DNA from: Laburnicola sp. R22_1
Lineage: Eukaryota; Ascomycota; Dothideomycetes; Pleosporales; Didymosphaeriaceae
Direction: 5' to 3'
Length of the DNA: 64,000 nucleotides
NCBI GenBank assembly: GCA_014281115.1
Contig: JACONQ010000007.1
Span: 2,294,001-2,358,000 of the forward strand
In this document: piece after piece, positions 55,901 through 64,000 of the stretch
Layout of the letters: every line of letters starts with the position of its first letter
How positions within the stretch are numbered: position 1 is the first letter of the stretch
Translations under genes and position numbers: made by a program
The notes under the pieces: generated by a model
What the model saw: the letters and a program-made list of their open reading frames with translations, nothing else
What the model was told of the DNA's origin: nothing
Database searches by the model: none

Positions 55901-56728
55901 CACGTCACGTACGGCTACGCCGTATACGAAGGGCAGGCCCTCACCCTGCAGGGCAACGGCTCCCTCAACCCCAGGTCCCACGTTTTCGATGCCGAAGCTG
56001 TCGGCGCGTGGCGAGGACTCGCCCACACGCTCAATACGCCCGCCTACTGGCTGAGATGCATATACATGTGCATTGACAACACTTCTGTTATATGGTGCAT
56101 AAGAGGCAACCCGTCCCCCTCCTCGCAGTGGGCGTTCGTCAGGTGCCAGGAGACAATGGAGAACTTGGACATCGCTGTCCGGTGGGCCCCAGGTTACTGC
56201 GAAATAGAAGGGAATGAATTGGCGGACCAGCTAGCCGACGACGCAGCAAAGTCCCCTCGACCTCCATACGGCATGGCAGCTGAGCCTACGGTCTCAGGCC
56301 TTAAGTCAGACGTTCGCGCCTACACTAGGAGCGCTGAGATGGACTGGTGGCGCGCCCGCTCGCCTAAGTTGTCTAAATGGTACATGCAGTGGGACCTCAC
56401 TTACCGCCCTGCGAAACAGCCAAAGGAGCTCACCCTCCAACGACCGACGCTTGCTAAGCTGTTGTCTATGCGCACCTGCCACGGACACTACGCCTGGTAC
56501 CATAAGAAGTTCAGGCACGAAGACGCCGTCACAGAATGCCCCTGCGGGGCAGACCTGGCGCCCGACCACATTGTACACTGCCCACGATCAGTTCGAAAGT
56601 TCCGCTACTGGCCGAAACGGCCAGCGTGCCCCCCCAGCACCACTAGGGAGGGCGTGGAATACCTGAAGGCACTTGAGCCAAAAGATTTCCAACTTCTACT
56701 TGAACTTATTAACCCTTTAGAAGATTAA
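52949..56728 (+). pseudogene. LINE ORF2: endonuclease, reverse transcriptase, RNase H
   Basis: One continuous frame of 1260 codons with about eight stops, all of the Gln/Trp-to-TAG/TAA or Arg-to-TGA kind (for example 53318, 53657, 53924, near 54032, 54743). The apurinic-type endonuclease occupies roughly residues 1-230 (Gly-Gly-Asp-Leu-Asn near 53390; Gly-Ser-Asp-His-Asn near 53600). The reverse transcriptase shows Ser-Pro-Gly-Ala-Asp-Gly near 54280 and the catalytic Tyr-Ala-Asp-Asp near 54931. The RNase H domain begins with Phe-Ser-Asp-Gly-Ser near 55860, followed by Asp-Ala-Glu-Ala-Val and Gly-Asn-Glu-Leu-Ala-Asp near 56210. A Cys/His motif (Cys-Pro-Cys ... His-Ile-Val-His-Cys) closes it. 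The last 554 codons (55064-56728) are open, so the 3' half is much better preserved. Confidence 0.9.
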
Positions 56729-57088
56729 CACTTAGCAACAAAAAGCTACCTTTTATTCTTACCTATTCTTACTAGTTACACGCTAAAGTCTTAGCACTTT
56801 TCGATACAGTTTCAGGGCAGCCGAAGCTGCCCCTACTTTAGTTTTAGTTTACATGTATAATAGATACACCCTGACACCTTAGCCTATAGGCAAGAAGACA
56901 AAGATTTAGCCCCCGCATGGAGGGGGGCGGACTCTTACGAGCCGCTGCAAGAGATGGCGATAGCTTCACAGCAAGAAACGCCTTCACCATTTTGGCTGGC
57001 TCCAAAACGGTTGCTCGGCGCGTCCCCATGCCCCATGGGAGGCTAGAACATTGCGTTCCTGGACGTTAATCAATACTACTACTACTAC

Positions 57089-57805
57089 TATCGTCCACCC
57101 ACTGAGGGGATTCTCCGATTTCTCGCAGAAGACGTTCAGCGTTCCGTTCGTTAGAGTCCTTAATGTATCAGTTAACGGGCCTCCTGTCTTCGGAGTACAT
57201 ACCTTTGCTTCCTGTGTGATCGAATGGATGAGGTAAAGCATCAGCCGTGACAGTCCCAAAGTACTATTCACTTTAGTTAGCTGCTTTGCTTCGCCACACC
57301 CTATCCAATTGTAGTTAATGCGTTGGAAATTATGCTTCCCGTTTGAAGGGAGAGCTGTCATTGCCAATATGGCAACACTTGCCATTGCCAAATTCGCTTC
57401 AACCTCTGCTCCAGCCGGGTCTAGCATCGGATAGAGGTACTTTGTCCAACAGCAAGGATGCAACGATGGATTGAGGGTTGCATGGTGACTGAGAAGTGCT
57501 GCAGCAACAGCTGTAGGAGCACCCATGTCTCCTCTCGTAACTGCTTCTCGGACTTCCTTCGCAGTTTCCATACTATACCGATACTCGGCATATTCGATCT
57601 GCTTCCTAATGAAACTTCCCTCATCAAAATATTCCTTCCGGTAAGAGGCGGAAAGAGCAAGCACCGGGTTGGTTGTGCGTCCGTTGCTGTGCAGAATCGG
57701 TAGGAACTCGTTGAGGTATGCATTGTCTTTGAGAACTGTTCGACCAGCACAAATACAGTTCACGTCTGGTAATGTATCAGCCTGGCTTAGTGTAAAATAA
57801 TCCAC
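57089..57805 (-). pseudogene. Fungal transcription-factor-domain gene fragment, 3' end cut by LINE
   Basis: Minus-strand frame from 57805 encoding a region like the fungal-specific transcription factor regulatory domain: Phe-Leu-Pro-Ile-Leu then Pro-Val-Leu-Ala-Leu-Ser-Ala near 57660, Leu-Leu-Ser-His-His near 57500, Asp-Pro-Ala-Gly-x-Glu-x-Glu-Ala-Asn-Leu-Ala-Met-Ala near 57410, and Leu-Ser-Arg-Leu-Met-Leu-Tyr-Leu-Ile near 57240. The frame degenerates into a Val run produced by the TAC repeat at the LINE 3' junction (57071-57088), so the natural C-terminus is lost. No Zn2Cys6 cluster is visible upstream. The next gene ends only 33 bp away on the same strand, so the two could once have been exons of one gene. 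Confidence 0.6.
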
Positions 57806-57838
57806 TTACAAAAATCAAAGAGCTCATACTCGAGATCT

Positions 57839-59230
57839 TTAAAACATGACACGGACTGCAGTAGGCCATTGCATTTTGATTAGACCATTCCCGGTCAGCC
57901 TTGGGATGGCTTCTGGGCTTGATCCGCTGAAACTATCAAGTGTTCTGCTTGATGGTGTGTTGTCCGCGTCCATAACTTCAATCTCTTCCGCATCATTCTG
58001 TGAATGGTTGGGTTCTGCTTGATCGTGACCAAGTATCGGTTGTTCAGGTCCATGTATGTCGGTGCCTCCACTCCAGCGTGCGGTTTCTGAGAATTGCGAA
58101 GAGATCTCCAGAGAAGGTGAAGCATGGGCCGCCAAAGAATATGAAGATGATGCTGGTGGACAAGATCCTGAAGTCTGCAAATGGCCACCTGGAGATGGCG
58201 AAGAGGTTGATGATTGCAACGGCTCCGTTGAGATTTGCGAGTAGCTTGATAGTGCGTCCACTCCTTGTGCGAGGGCCATTGCCGTTACTGGTACAATCTG
58301 TTGGTGCACTTGCACCATCAATGAAATGGATTCCTCAAATGGTGCTCGCAAACTCCTTTCGATTTTTTTCGCAAGGTCCTGTGCTCCTTCTTTCTTGGCC
58401 TTTTCTATGATGCCATGTTTTCGAAGTAAGGTGGTTGCTCTTTCGTGGTATTCGAGAGTTAAATATTTAAACCAGCTATAGAACTTTAGTAAAATTCAAA
58501 GCAAAGCTCAATGAAATACTTACATCCATTCACTAAGCTTTACCGGGAAGAAGAAGTAGCACCCAAGACCGTCCATTGCATCGGCTAGGCCACGGAACTT
58601 TCCTCCCTCTTTTGCCCAGCTGCTCACATCCTCCTTTACCGTTTCGATATCATATGATCCTGTGTTACAAATGACTGCAGCAACGAATTCAACTCCCGCT
58701 TTAGTTACGGAAGTCCGATCAGACTGAGAATGCTCTGAAACAAGGTCGTAGTAAACGGTCGTCAGAAATCTCCGCAATATTCTGTCAGAGGCAAGGGAAG
58801 CTTGTACATTGCGAGTGTAATAATAATGCTCTCCAGGGGAAGAAGGAACTCGAAGTCTCGAGGAACATTCACGCCGGAGGAAGGCGGAATGGTCCACCTT
58901 CCATTCCTCAAAAGTGTCTGCAATTTCCGAAGGGATGGCGACGTCTTCCGACTGTATTTCCCATAACGGCCGAAGTCTGGTCGACTCACTATTCGAGGCT
59001 TTCTTCTCGGATGAATTTGCGGATTTACAAAGTTTCAGGAGTTTCGTAAGGTTCTTCTGTGGCTTACTATCCAGCCCAACAAGTTTGTGTTCAAGGGCTT
59101 CGACAAACTACGTACCGTTAGTTCTAGCTTTCTGTTATTTGAGTGTAGATACCTTGTCATCGGAGAGCAGGTCTTCGAGAGTTGAAGAATCCAGTCGTGA
59201 TCTAACAACTGCGCTAATCTGAGCACCCAT
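57839..59230 (-). CDS. Orphan 432-residue protein with N-myristoylation-type start
   Basis: Three minus-strand exons, 59230-59153, 59107-58524 and 58475-57839, with 45- and 48-bp introns (GTATCT...GTAG and GTAAGT...ATAG), join in frame to 432 residues ending in TAA. The start Met-Gly-Ala-Gln-Ile-Ser fits the N-myristoylation consensus (Gly2, Ser6). The centre has an Arg/Glu-rich helical region with Tyr-Tyr-Tyr-Thr-Arg-Asn near residue 100. The C-terminal third is Ser/Pro/Gln-rich and likely disordered. No enzymatic motif is recognised. The stop lies 33 bp from the transcription-factor-like fragment, and a fused gene model cannot be excluded. It is unrelated in sequence to the orphan at 16915-18171 apart from the start. 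Confidence 0.65.
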
Positions 59231-60199
59231 TGTGTTGTTGGAGGATGGCGGTGAATGAAAGAGTGGGCACCGCATTAAAGCTTGCCGAGATGCCTCCGCT
59301 AAACCTAAGCTGAACATCGAAGGGAGCATGTTCCTCTCGAATTTCAGTTTGGGTTTAGCCTATGCGTCAAGGCAGGGTCTGCGAGCGGGGTACATAGAGA
59401 AAATGCATCCGAGCCAACCAATGCAAGCCCTTAGCGAGCGCTCTAAGCAATTTTCCCGCCCTAGCTTGTGAAAATGGATTGGCGCCAGCTTCTGGCTTGA
59501 GATGGCGTTTCCAAACGCACCACTCCCGCACCGGATAGTTCCTAGTTCACGTCCTCGCATATCGTGCCGTCGACTTTATTAAGGAGCTCTAAAAGCCCAC
59601 TACAATTGTATTCTCCATGTAGGGGATTACGGATGATATCTCATGTAAAACAGGGTTTTGGCACGCTACCCATGAGACAAGCCCGACGCGATCCCGGTCA
59701 GAAATTATACGGAACCAGTCGAACCAGCCTACCAGGTGGCCAGTCACCCATTGACGGCCCTTTCGGGGGACGAGATGCCGCCAAGTATTTCCAGCGACCT
59801 TTCAATCATGATGGCTATGTTCGGATGCGTTTTAGACGAACTACCGCCATCCAATCTCACCAGCGAGGTGGGGGAGGTCGGCTCTACGAGATGAACTTTA
59901 AACCGCAGTGCTCTTTTTTGGCATCCGACGTGATGCCCAGATGGCGGCACTTCCCTTTTCACTCTCATCCTGCTTGGACAGAGTGGGATGCCTTGTGGCC
60001 TTTTATGTGCGGATGGATAAATATAGCTTTCTCGCAACGTCTGCTGGTTCATATTCTCCTATCGCTGCTACCTCTGTTCTCCAGCGGCCAGTTTCACGTC
60101 AATTCCCGTCAATATACGTCTGTTTCCCTTGTGTCGATGGAGGATGTGCACTCTAACTGCTGAGCAGCTTATCAGTCTGGATCATTGCCTTGCAAAAGC
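59231..60199. other. Divergent promoter region, no supported gene
   Basis: Nearly 1 kb between two divergently transcribed genes. An open frame at 59564-60163 has 199 codons but no motif and overlaps an opposite frame. The region most likely contains both promoters and 5' UTRs. Confidence 0.45.
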
Positions 60200-60909
60200 A
60201 TGGCTCGTGGTACTACGCAGCCAACGAAGGAGAACCCTCTCAACTTGGTGGTGATGGGTAAACGTGGAGTGGGAAAGACAGCGTTAATCAAGAAGGTGCG
60301 TTCTGCAGGAATTCAGCCATATTCGCCATGGTCTAACTGAGTCCTCAGTTCGTCGACGGTGAATTCATCGAAGCATATAACCCTACCTCAGAGGATCGAT
60401 ATTCGGCACGACGCACATTTGGGGTCCAGGCATATGCTATGGACATTATCGACACAGGGAGTGAGGATACGTACGGGGATGGGACGATAAGAGATGGCGA
60501 AGGATTCCTTCTGGTCTATGACGTCTGTGATCGGTCGTCGTTGGAGGAAATACGGGCTCTATACGAGGAGATAAGGAAGGCAAAGGTACCGGTAGTGGAA
60601 GGCAGCCCAACCTCCACTTTACCCTCTTCCGAATCGCCCTCCGTTGTCGTAGTTGGCAACAAGATTGACAGGTTGGACAAAGATAGGGTCACAACAGAGG
60701 AAGGAAGGGAAGTATCCAAAGACTTGAACTGCGGATTTGGGGAAACCACGGCCAGGGGCAGCGTTGAACATGTGTTTTACGATGTTATTCGACGCTGTGA
60801 ATTGTCATCATCCTGCAATGACATTGGCGATTTGAGTGAGACGAGGGGAGGAGGGGTGGACAGCTGGCTTCGCGGTTTTGGTGGGCTGTTCTCTAAATGT
60901 GCTGGATAG
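60200..60909 (+). CDS. Atypical Ras-like small GTPase
   Basis: Exons 60200-60295 and 60349-60909, joined across a 53-bp intron (GTGCGT ... CTCAG, CTAAC branch at 60332), give 218 residues. Nucleotide-binding motifs: P-loop Gly20-Lys-Arg-Gly-Val-Gly-Lys-Thr27, a switch I Pro-Thr-Ser-Glu near 44-47, and Asn136-Lys-Ile-Asp139. G5 reads Glu-Thr-Thr-Ala where Ras has Glu-Thr-Ser-Ala. The G3 motif reads Asp67-Thr-Gly-Ser-Glu rather than Asp-Thr-Ala-Gly-Gln-Glu, so the catalytic Gln61 equivalent is absent. A proline/serine-rich insertion (about 116-130) precedes G4. The C-terminus ends Lys-Cys-Ala-Gly with no CaaX box. These traits suggest slow intrinsic hydrolysis and no prenylation. It belongs to divergent fungal Ras-like proteins, role unknown. 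Confidence 0.85.
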
Positions 60910-61099
60910 TACTATCTATCTATCAATCAATCGCAGACTCCGTGTCCAAGATCCAGAGGGTATCTACCTGATTCTCATAACGGATTAGCTTTGACTCTCG
61001 GGAAGGTTATGATAGGATCTCCAGCGAGGGCAGGCGCCGACATGGTTCCAAGGCTCACATGCTGATTCCTTCCGCTGGATTTGGCCGATAACGGCGTCT

Positions 61100-61860
61100 T
61101 TGACATTCTATCAATGATTGTCAGCTGATTTGCGCAAGGTTTTCGTCTGCAGCGGGGTGTGATCTGGGGGTGAGGAGCATATAAACATAGCTTCCAGCTT
61201 CGCAGTTTATCCCACGCCCTGCTACACCGTTGCCTTGCTCGATAGCTCGCTCTACATGGGCTTTCAAGTTACGTGGGTTCATTGCTCTTAGGCTCTGTAT
61301 TGTGACTGAATCCTTGATACTCACGATGATCTCACGTTGCGTCTGCACGGACAGCCCTTTGAGACTTTGTGTATTGTACGCGCCTGCTAGTGTTGGCTTC
61401 TAGCTGCCATGGCAGCATAGGACACCGGTGCATTTATCTGGTTCCGCAATCCTTTTGTTTTGATTTCCCTTGTTATTTCCATCACCGCTTTGCCCACATC
61501 TTCCCTCGCGGCTTCCCTTGCTTCCTCCCCCGTATTGGTGTTCTGCTGTATGGCTGCGGCGAACGGTCGGGTAGATTCGGTGATGGTCCTGAGTTCGTTT
61601 TTGAGGTCATTGAGTGTCTGCGCACTGTTGTTCGCTGTGGTCGTCGCTTCGGTTTGTATGATTCTGCTGAGATCGGGAGCGTGCTGTACTTTCAGGATGA
61701 ATGTCACCGTGCCGTGGATGATGGTCTGCGGGTACGGGCTGTTGGTGCGCTCGATACAGCCCAGTGTGTCTTGAAGGTAGATGCTGACGCGTGTAGCGTG
61801 CTCGCGGACTAGGGTTAGTCAGGTCAAACTCCTGAGGCCATTGCGCCGCCATAGCTCCCC
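61100..61860 (-). pseudogene. Tad1-like LINE ORF1 fragment
   Basis: Minus-strand remnant of the N-terminal half of a LINE ORF1. Two pieces in related frames are readable. One, at 61707-61387, has a helical Asn/Glu/Arg-rich segment. The other, at 61348-61121, contains Arg-Glu-Ile-Ile-Val-Ser-Ile-Lys-Asp and Arg-Ala-Met-Asn-Pro-Arg-Asn-Leu-Lys, a segment typical of Tad1-type ORF1. There is no ORF2 next to it, so it is a truncated copy. A stop and a probable small deletion separate the pieces. Confidence 0.65.
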
Positions 61861-62183
61861 AGTCGCAGTGGGCGCTGGGCCTGGGTGCTGCAGTTCAACT
61901 GGTGTCTAGTGAGCGTTTGCATGCTATAATCGGGAATCGGTGAATCATTTTTGCCGATGGTGATGACTCCGACTCCGAAGAATTTCCGGCTTGGCATTGT
62001 CTGCGTCGCGCGGTCATCGCGTTCCAGCCGTCTTTCACTCTCAAACGCCCATACCCCGATTTGTACCTTCTCTCAACCCGCCCTCAACACCCCTCTCCAC
62101 GGGTCGGCCTCGCTCTTCATTTCACTGCGGTTCACATCGTCATTTTTATTGACTACCTTGAGCGTTCGCTGCGCTCTCGCGCC
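61861..62183. other. Upstream region of FunK1-like gene
   Basis: About 320 bp containing CT-rich stretches (for example 62060-62100) as often seen upstream of fungal transcription starts. No gene seen. Confidence 0.4.
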
Positions 62184-63187
62184 ATGGCCGATGAGTCGCG
62201 ATCAAAGGTAATCAAGGCAAACCCCATTGGCAAAGGACTCGATACCTTTCGCGACTCTTTCGAATTCAAATGCAGAGGCCTAGGTATCACGGGCGCTGAT
62301 GCATTGTACCATATTAGTGGTGAAGGTACGGCTCAACGCCAAACTCGCGAGATTTCCTAACATTAACAGGACCGAAAAATTCCCTCCTTGACCTCATATC
62401 TGCTTTGCAGGTTCTCCCTGCATCTCGTTCGCTGCCTTCTAAGGGCAATAACGTAAACCTATTTGGTGATCTGTTGGAGCTGAACTCGGCGGTCAACTCT
62501 GGCAATTTCGACATTGAGCGCATCATACCCCTCCTCAGAGCGGTCCTCAACAACGAGCCCGATGAAGTCATCTGGAACAATATCTACGTCGCCGTCACCG
62601 CGTCCACAGCTTTCATAGCCGCCAAACCCACGACTCCTCCGCTGTCCGCCCCGTCCCTCGCCACCTCCTTCCAGCAGACGCCATGGCTGCACAACACGGG
62701 CAGCTTCGCGAACTCTACCGAACACCGCAAATATGTGGATGGCGTGTTAAAGGAGGAACTAGGACAGCTATACGTCGGGGTCCCTGGTTTCTTCGATGCC
62801 TACTTTGGAAGCGTCCAAGGTCTGGAGTCGGTAGCGCAGGCCGTGTTCGACAAGTGCAAAGAAGGGGATAATCCGCTCTACCAAGAGGAGAGCGGCTGGC
62901 AGGGCTGGCCTGAAGGCGCGAAGGAACGCGACGTCTTAAGCTGGTTTGCGCCTCTTACCGGCCAGCTCTTGGACTTCGCAGCAGAGAATCAGCCCGCCTC
63001 GAGGCTTCGACGGCGGCCGCTGGCATGTATAACCAGCCACCCCCATCGGCACCCACGTACTGGCGTCGAACGACCGGTGCAGGTCCGCCCGCAGCAGCAT
63101 CCCGTTCAGCGCCGACTAAACCTCGCCTATGTTGGTGTCTCACCACTCCCTCGCCTACCAGGTGCGCTTGCTTGCGTAAGTCCATAA
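62184..63187 (+). CDS. FunK1-like N-terminal region, probably truncated
   Basis: Exons 62184-62325 and 62370-63187 (44-bp intron, donor GTACGG, CTAAC branch) give 319 residues. The region resembles the N-terminal part of fungal-specific FunK1-type kinase-like proteins: Ser-Leu-Leu-Asp-Leu-Ile at the exon junction, Val-Leu-Asn-Asn-Glu-Pro-Asp-Glu-Val-Ile-Trp near 62550, Ser-Thr-Glu-His-Arg-Lys-Tyr-Val near 62715, Tyr-Val-Gly-Val-Pro-Gly-Phe near 62775, and Arg-Arg-Arg-Pro-Leu-Ala near 63010. After the last block the sequence loses family resemblance, and alternative frames look equally plausible, so a frameshift near 63020 may have removed the kinase domain, which would otherwise lie beyond 63200. 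The first 280 residues are well supported by splice phase and composition. Confidence 0.55.
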
Positions 63188-64000
63188 CGCCCGACACACG
63201 GCACAACTAGTCGCGGCTCTTAAGATCCTCCATATAGCCGCCGTTGCGGAGTGAGGGCGGTGGGGAATCGATAGGGGAGGGTGGAGAAGGAGGGGAGGTC
63301 GGCGTCGGTCTCAGGGACGCGCCAGTGATCCTACGAGACGTGGACGGGGTATTCGGCTGCAGAAAGTGACTTGTCAGCGGCGAGCGGCCATGGCGAATTG
63401 ACTGTGGCTGTGACTGACAGGTGTAATGGCTGACAAAGTAGAAGATGTCGCCATCGGCGGCGACCAACGGCGCGCCTCGCTCGCACACGTTGCTGCTGTC
63501 GGCCGAACGAGCGAGCGAACTGGTCAGTGCTCTAGTTGTTGTCGGAGATGATGCCGCAGATGGGGAGGGCTACATCGTAGTCGACTGTGTCCCCGTCCGG
63601 GTAGTGGGGATGGCACACCACGAGCGTGGGAACGCGGCCTCGGTGGCAAAGCGGCGGGGTAGGGCGCGGGTTGACGGCGGACATGAGAGGTGCTCTGCGT
63701 CGCTCTCGGCTATACCGCCGTCACCTCCCGTCACCTCCAAATCCCCGTGCCATCCTATTCAAGCCTCCCTCCAATAAGTATGGACTGTCTGCCGCTGGCT
63801 CCGCCGGAAGAGCGCCATAATTGGGGCCATCTTTCTCCGTGACCGTGGTCTGCATAAATGCATCCTGCGATCCTGAACACCGGACGTTGCCACTAATACC
63901 TTCCGGAACACCGAGTAAGGTGTGCCTGGAAGCTGCGCCTCTTGACTGAGGGCCGTACGGGAAATTGGTCTGGACACGCTTCGTCAAGGTTTTCCACGAT
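63188..64000. other. No supported gene to the window end
   Basis: GC-rich sequence with overlapping short frames on both strands and no motif. It may contain the remains of the kinase part of the FunK1-like gene, but I cannot read it. Confidence 0.4.

Larger units (their letters stand above)
52110..57090 (+). mobile_element. Tad1-like non-LTR (LINE) retrotransposon
   Basis: Two overlapping ORFs (zinc-knuckle ORF1, then endonuclease/reverse transcriptase/RNase H ORF2) and a 3' region ending in a short TAC repeat near 57071-57088 identify a LINE of the Tad1 kind. The 5' end is not resolved because element E interrupts it. The 3' end lies within a minus-strand transcription-factor-like gene. 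Stops in both ORFs fit RIP. Confidence 0.85.

Noticed and set aside
59564..60163. 199-codon frame between the divergent orphan and the Ras-like gene
   Set aside because: Composition is Ser/Arg/Phe-rich without a motif, and it lies where two promoters are expected.

Overview
The window looks like a gene-poor, repeat-rich accessory or subtelomeric-type compartment of a filamentous ascomycete (Pezizomycotina). Evidence: 42-62 bp introns with GTAAGT/GTATGT-type donors and CTAAC-like branch points; fungal-specific families (HET-NACHT and PNP-NB-ARC-TPR NLR-like proteins, DUF3435 tyrosine recombinase, FunK1-like protein, fungal transcription-factor domain); and typical fungal transposons (pogo/Fot1, hAT, Tad1-like LINE). 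Most repeats and several host-type genes carry damage of the repeat-induced point mutation (RIP) type: in-frame stops sit where CAG, CAA, TGG or CGA would be expected, and long blocks are reduced to TpA-rich sequence. I cannot name the species.

Layout. 1-1273: AT-rich decayed DNA and a small 20-bp tandem repeat. 1274-4563: broken DUF3435 (Crypton/Starship-captain-like) recombinase with C2H2-like region and C-terminal chromodomain. 5626-10647: hAT element carrying a nested 1.79-kb Fot1-like element, abutting a cut pogo transposase (to 11492). 12332-15111: NLR pseudogene (nucleoside phosphorylase, NB-ARC, TPR). 16915-21078: an orphan with an N-myristoylation-like start, a broken nucleoside 2-deoxyribosyltransferase-like gene and another orphan. 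21958-25894: two pogo/Fot1 elements side by side. 26256-28337: HET-NACHT NLR pseudogene cut by a second hAT (28338-31421), which joins another truncated pogo element (to about 32650). 34267-35361: Rds1/LsdA-like ferritin-fold pseudogene. 36375-38751: intact seven-exon dynamin-like GTPase.

39275-39976 and 48773-49460 are two copies of a roughly 700-bp near-perfect palindrome with TA target duplications; 46985-47408 is a smaller palindrome. 41385-44916: a small conserved-looking gene split by a third hAT (41516-44573) with a perfect 8-bp target duplication. 45360-46318: intact APH-type phosphotransferase. 46640-49867: strongly AT-rich decayed block. 50259-52107: pogo element at the 5' side of a Tad1-like LINE (52108 to about 57090), whose 3' end lies in a transcription-factor-like gene. 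57839-63187: orphan with an N-myristoylation-like start, atypical Ras-like GTPase, LINE ORF1 fragment and FunK1-like gene.

Working together: no classical operon or metabolite cluster is visible. The non-transposon genes are biased toward fungal self/non-self and immunity-type families (two NLRs, dynamin-like GTPase, nucleoside-processing domains, possible membrane-anchored orphans). Both NLRs are mutationally dead, while the dynamin, APH, Ras-like and two orphan proteins have intact frames. This is consistent with a decaying non-self-recognition island, possibly old Starship-type cargo, but that is inference.
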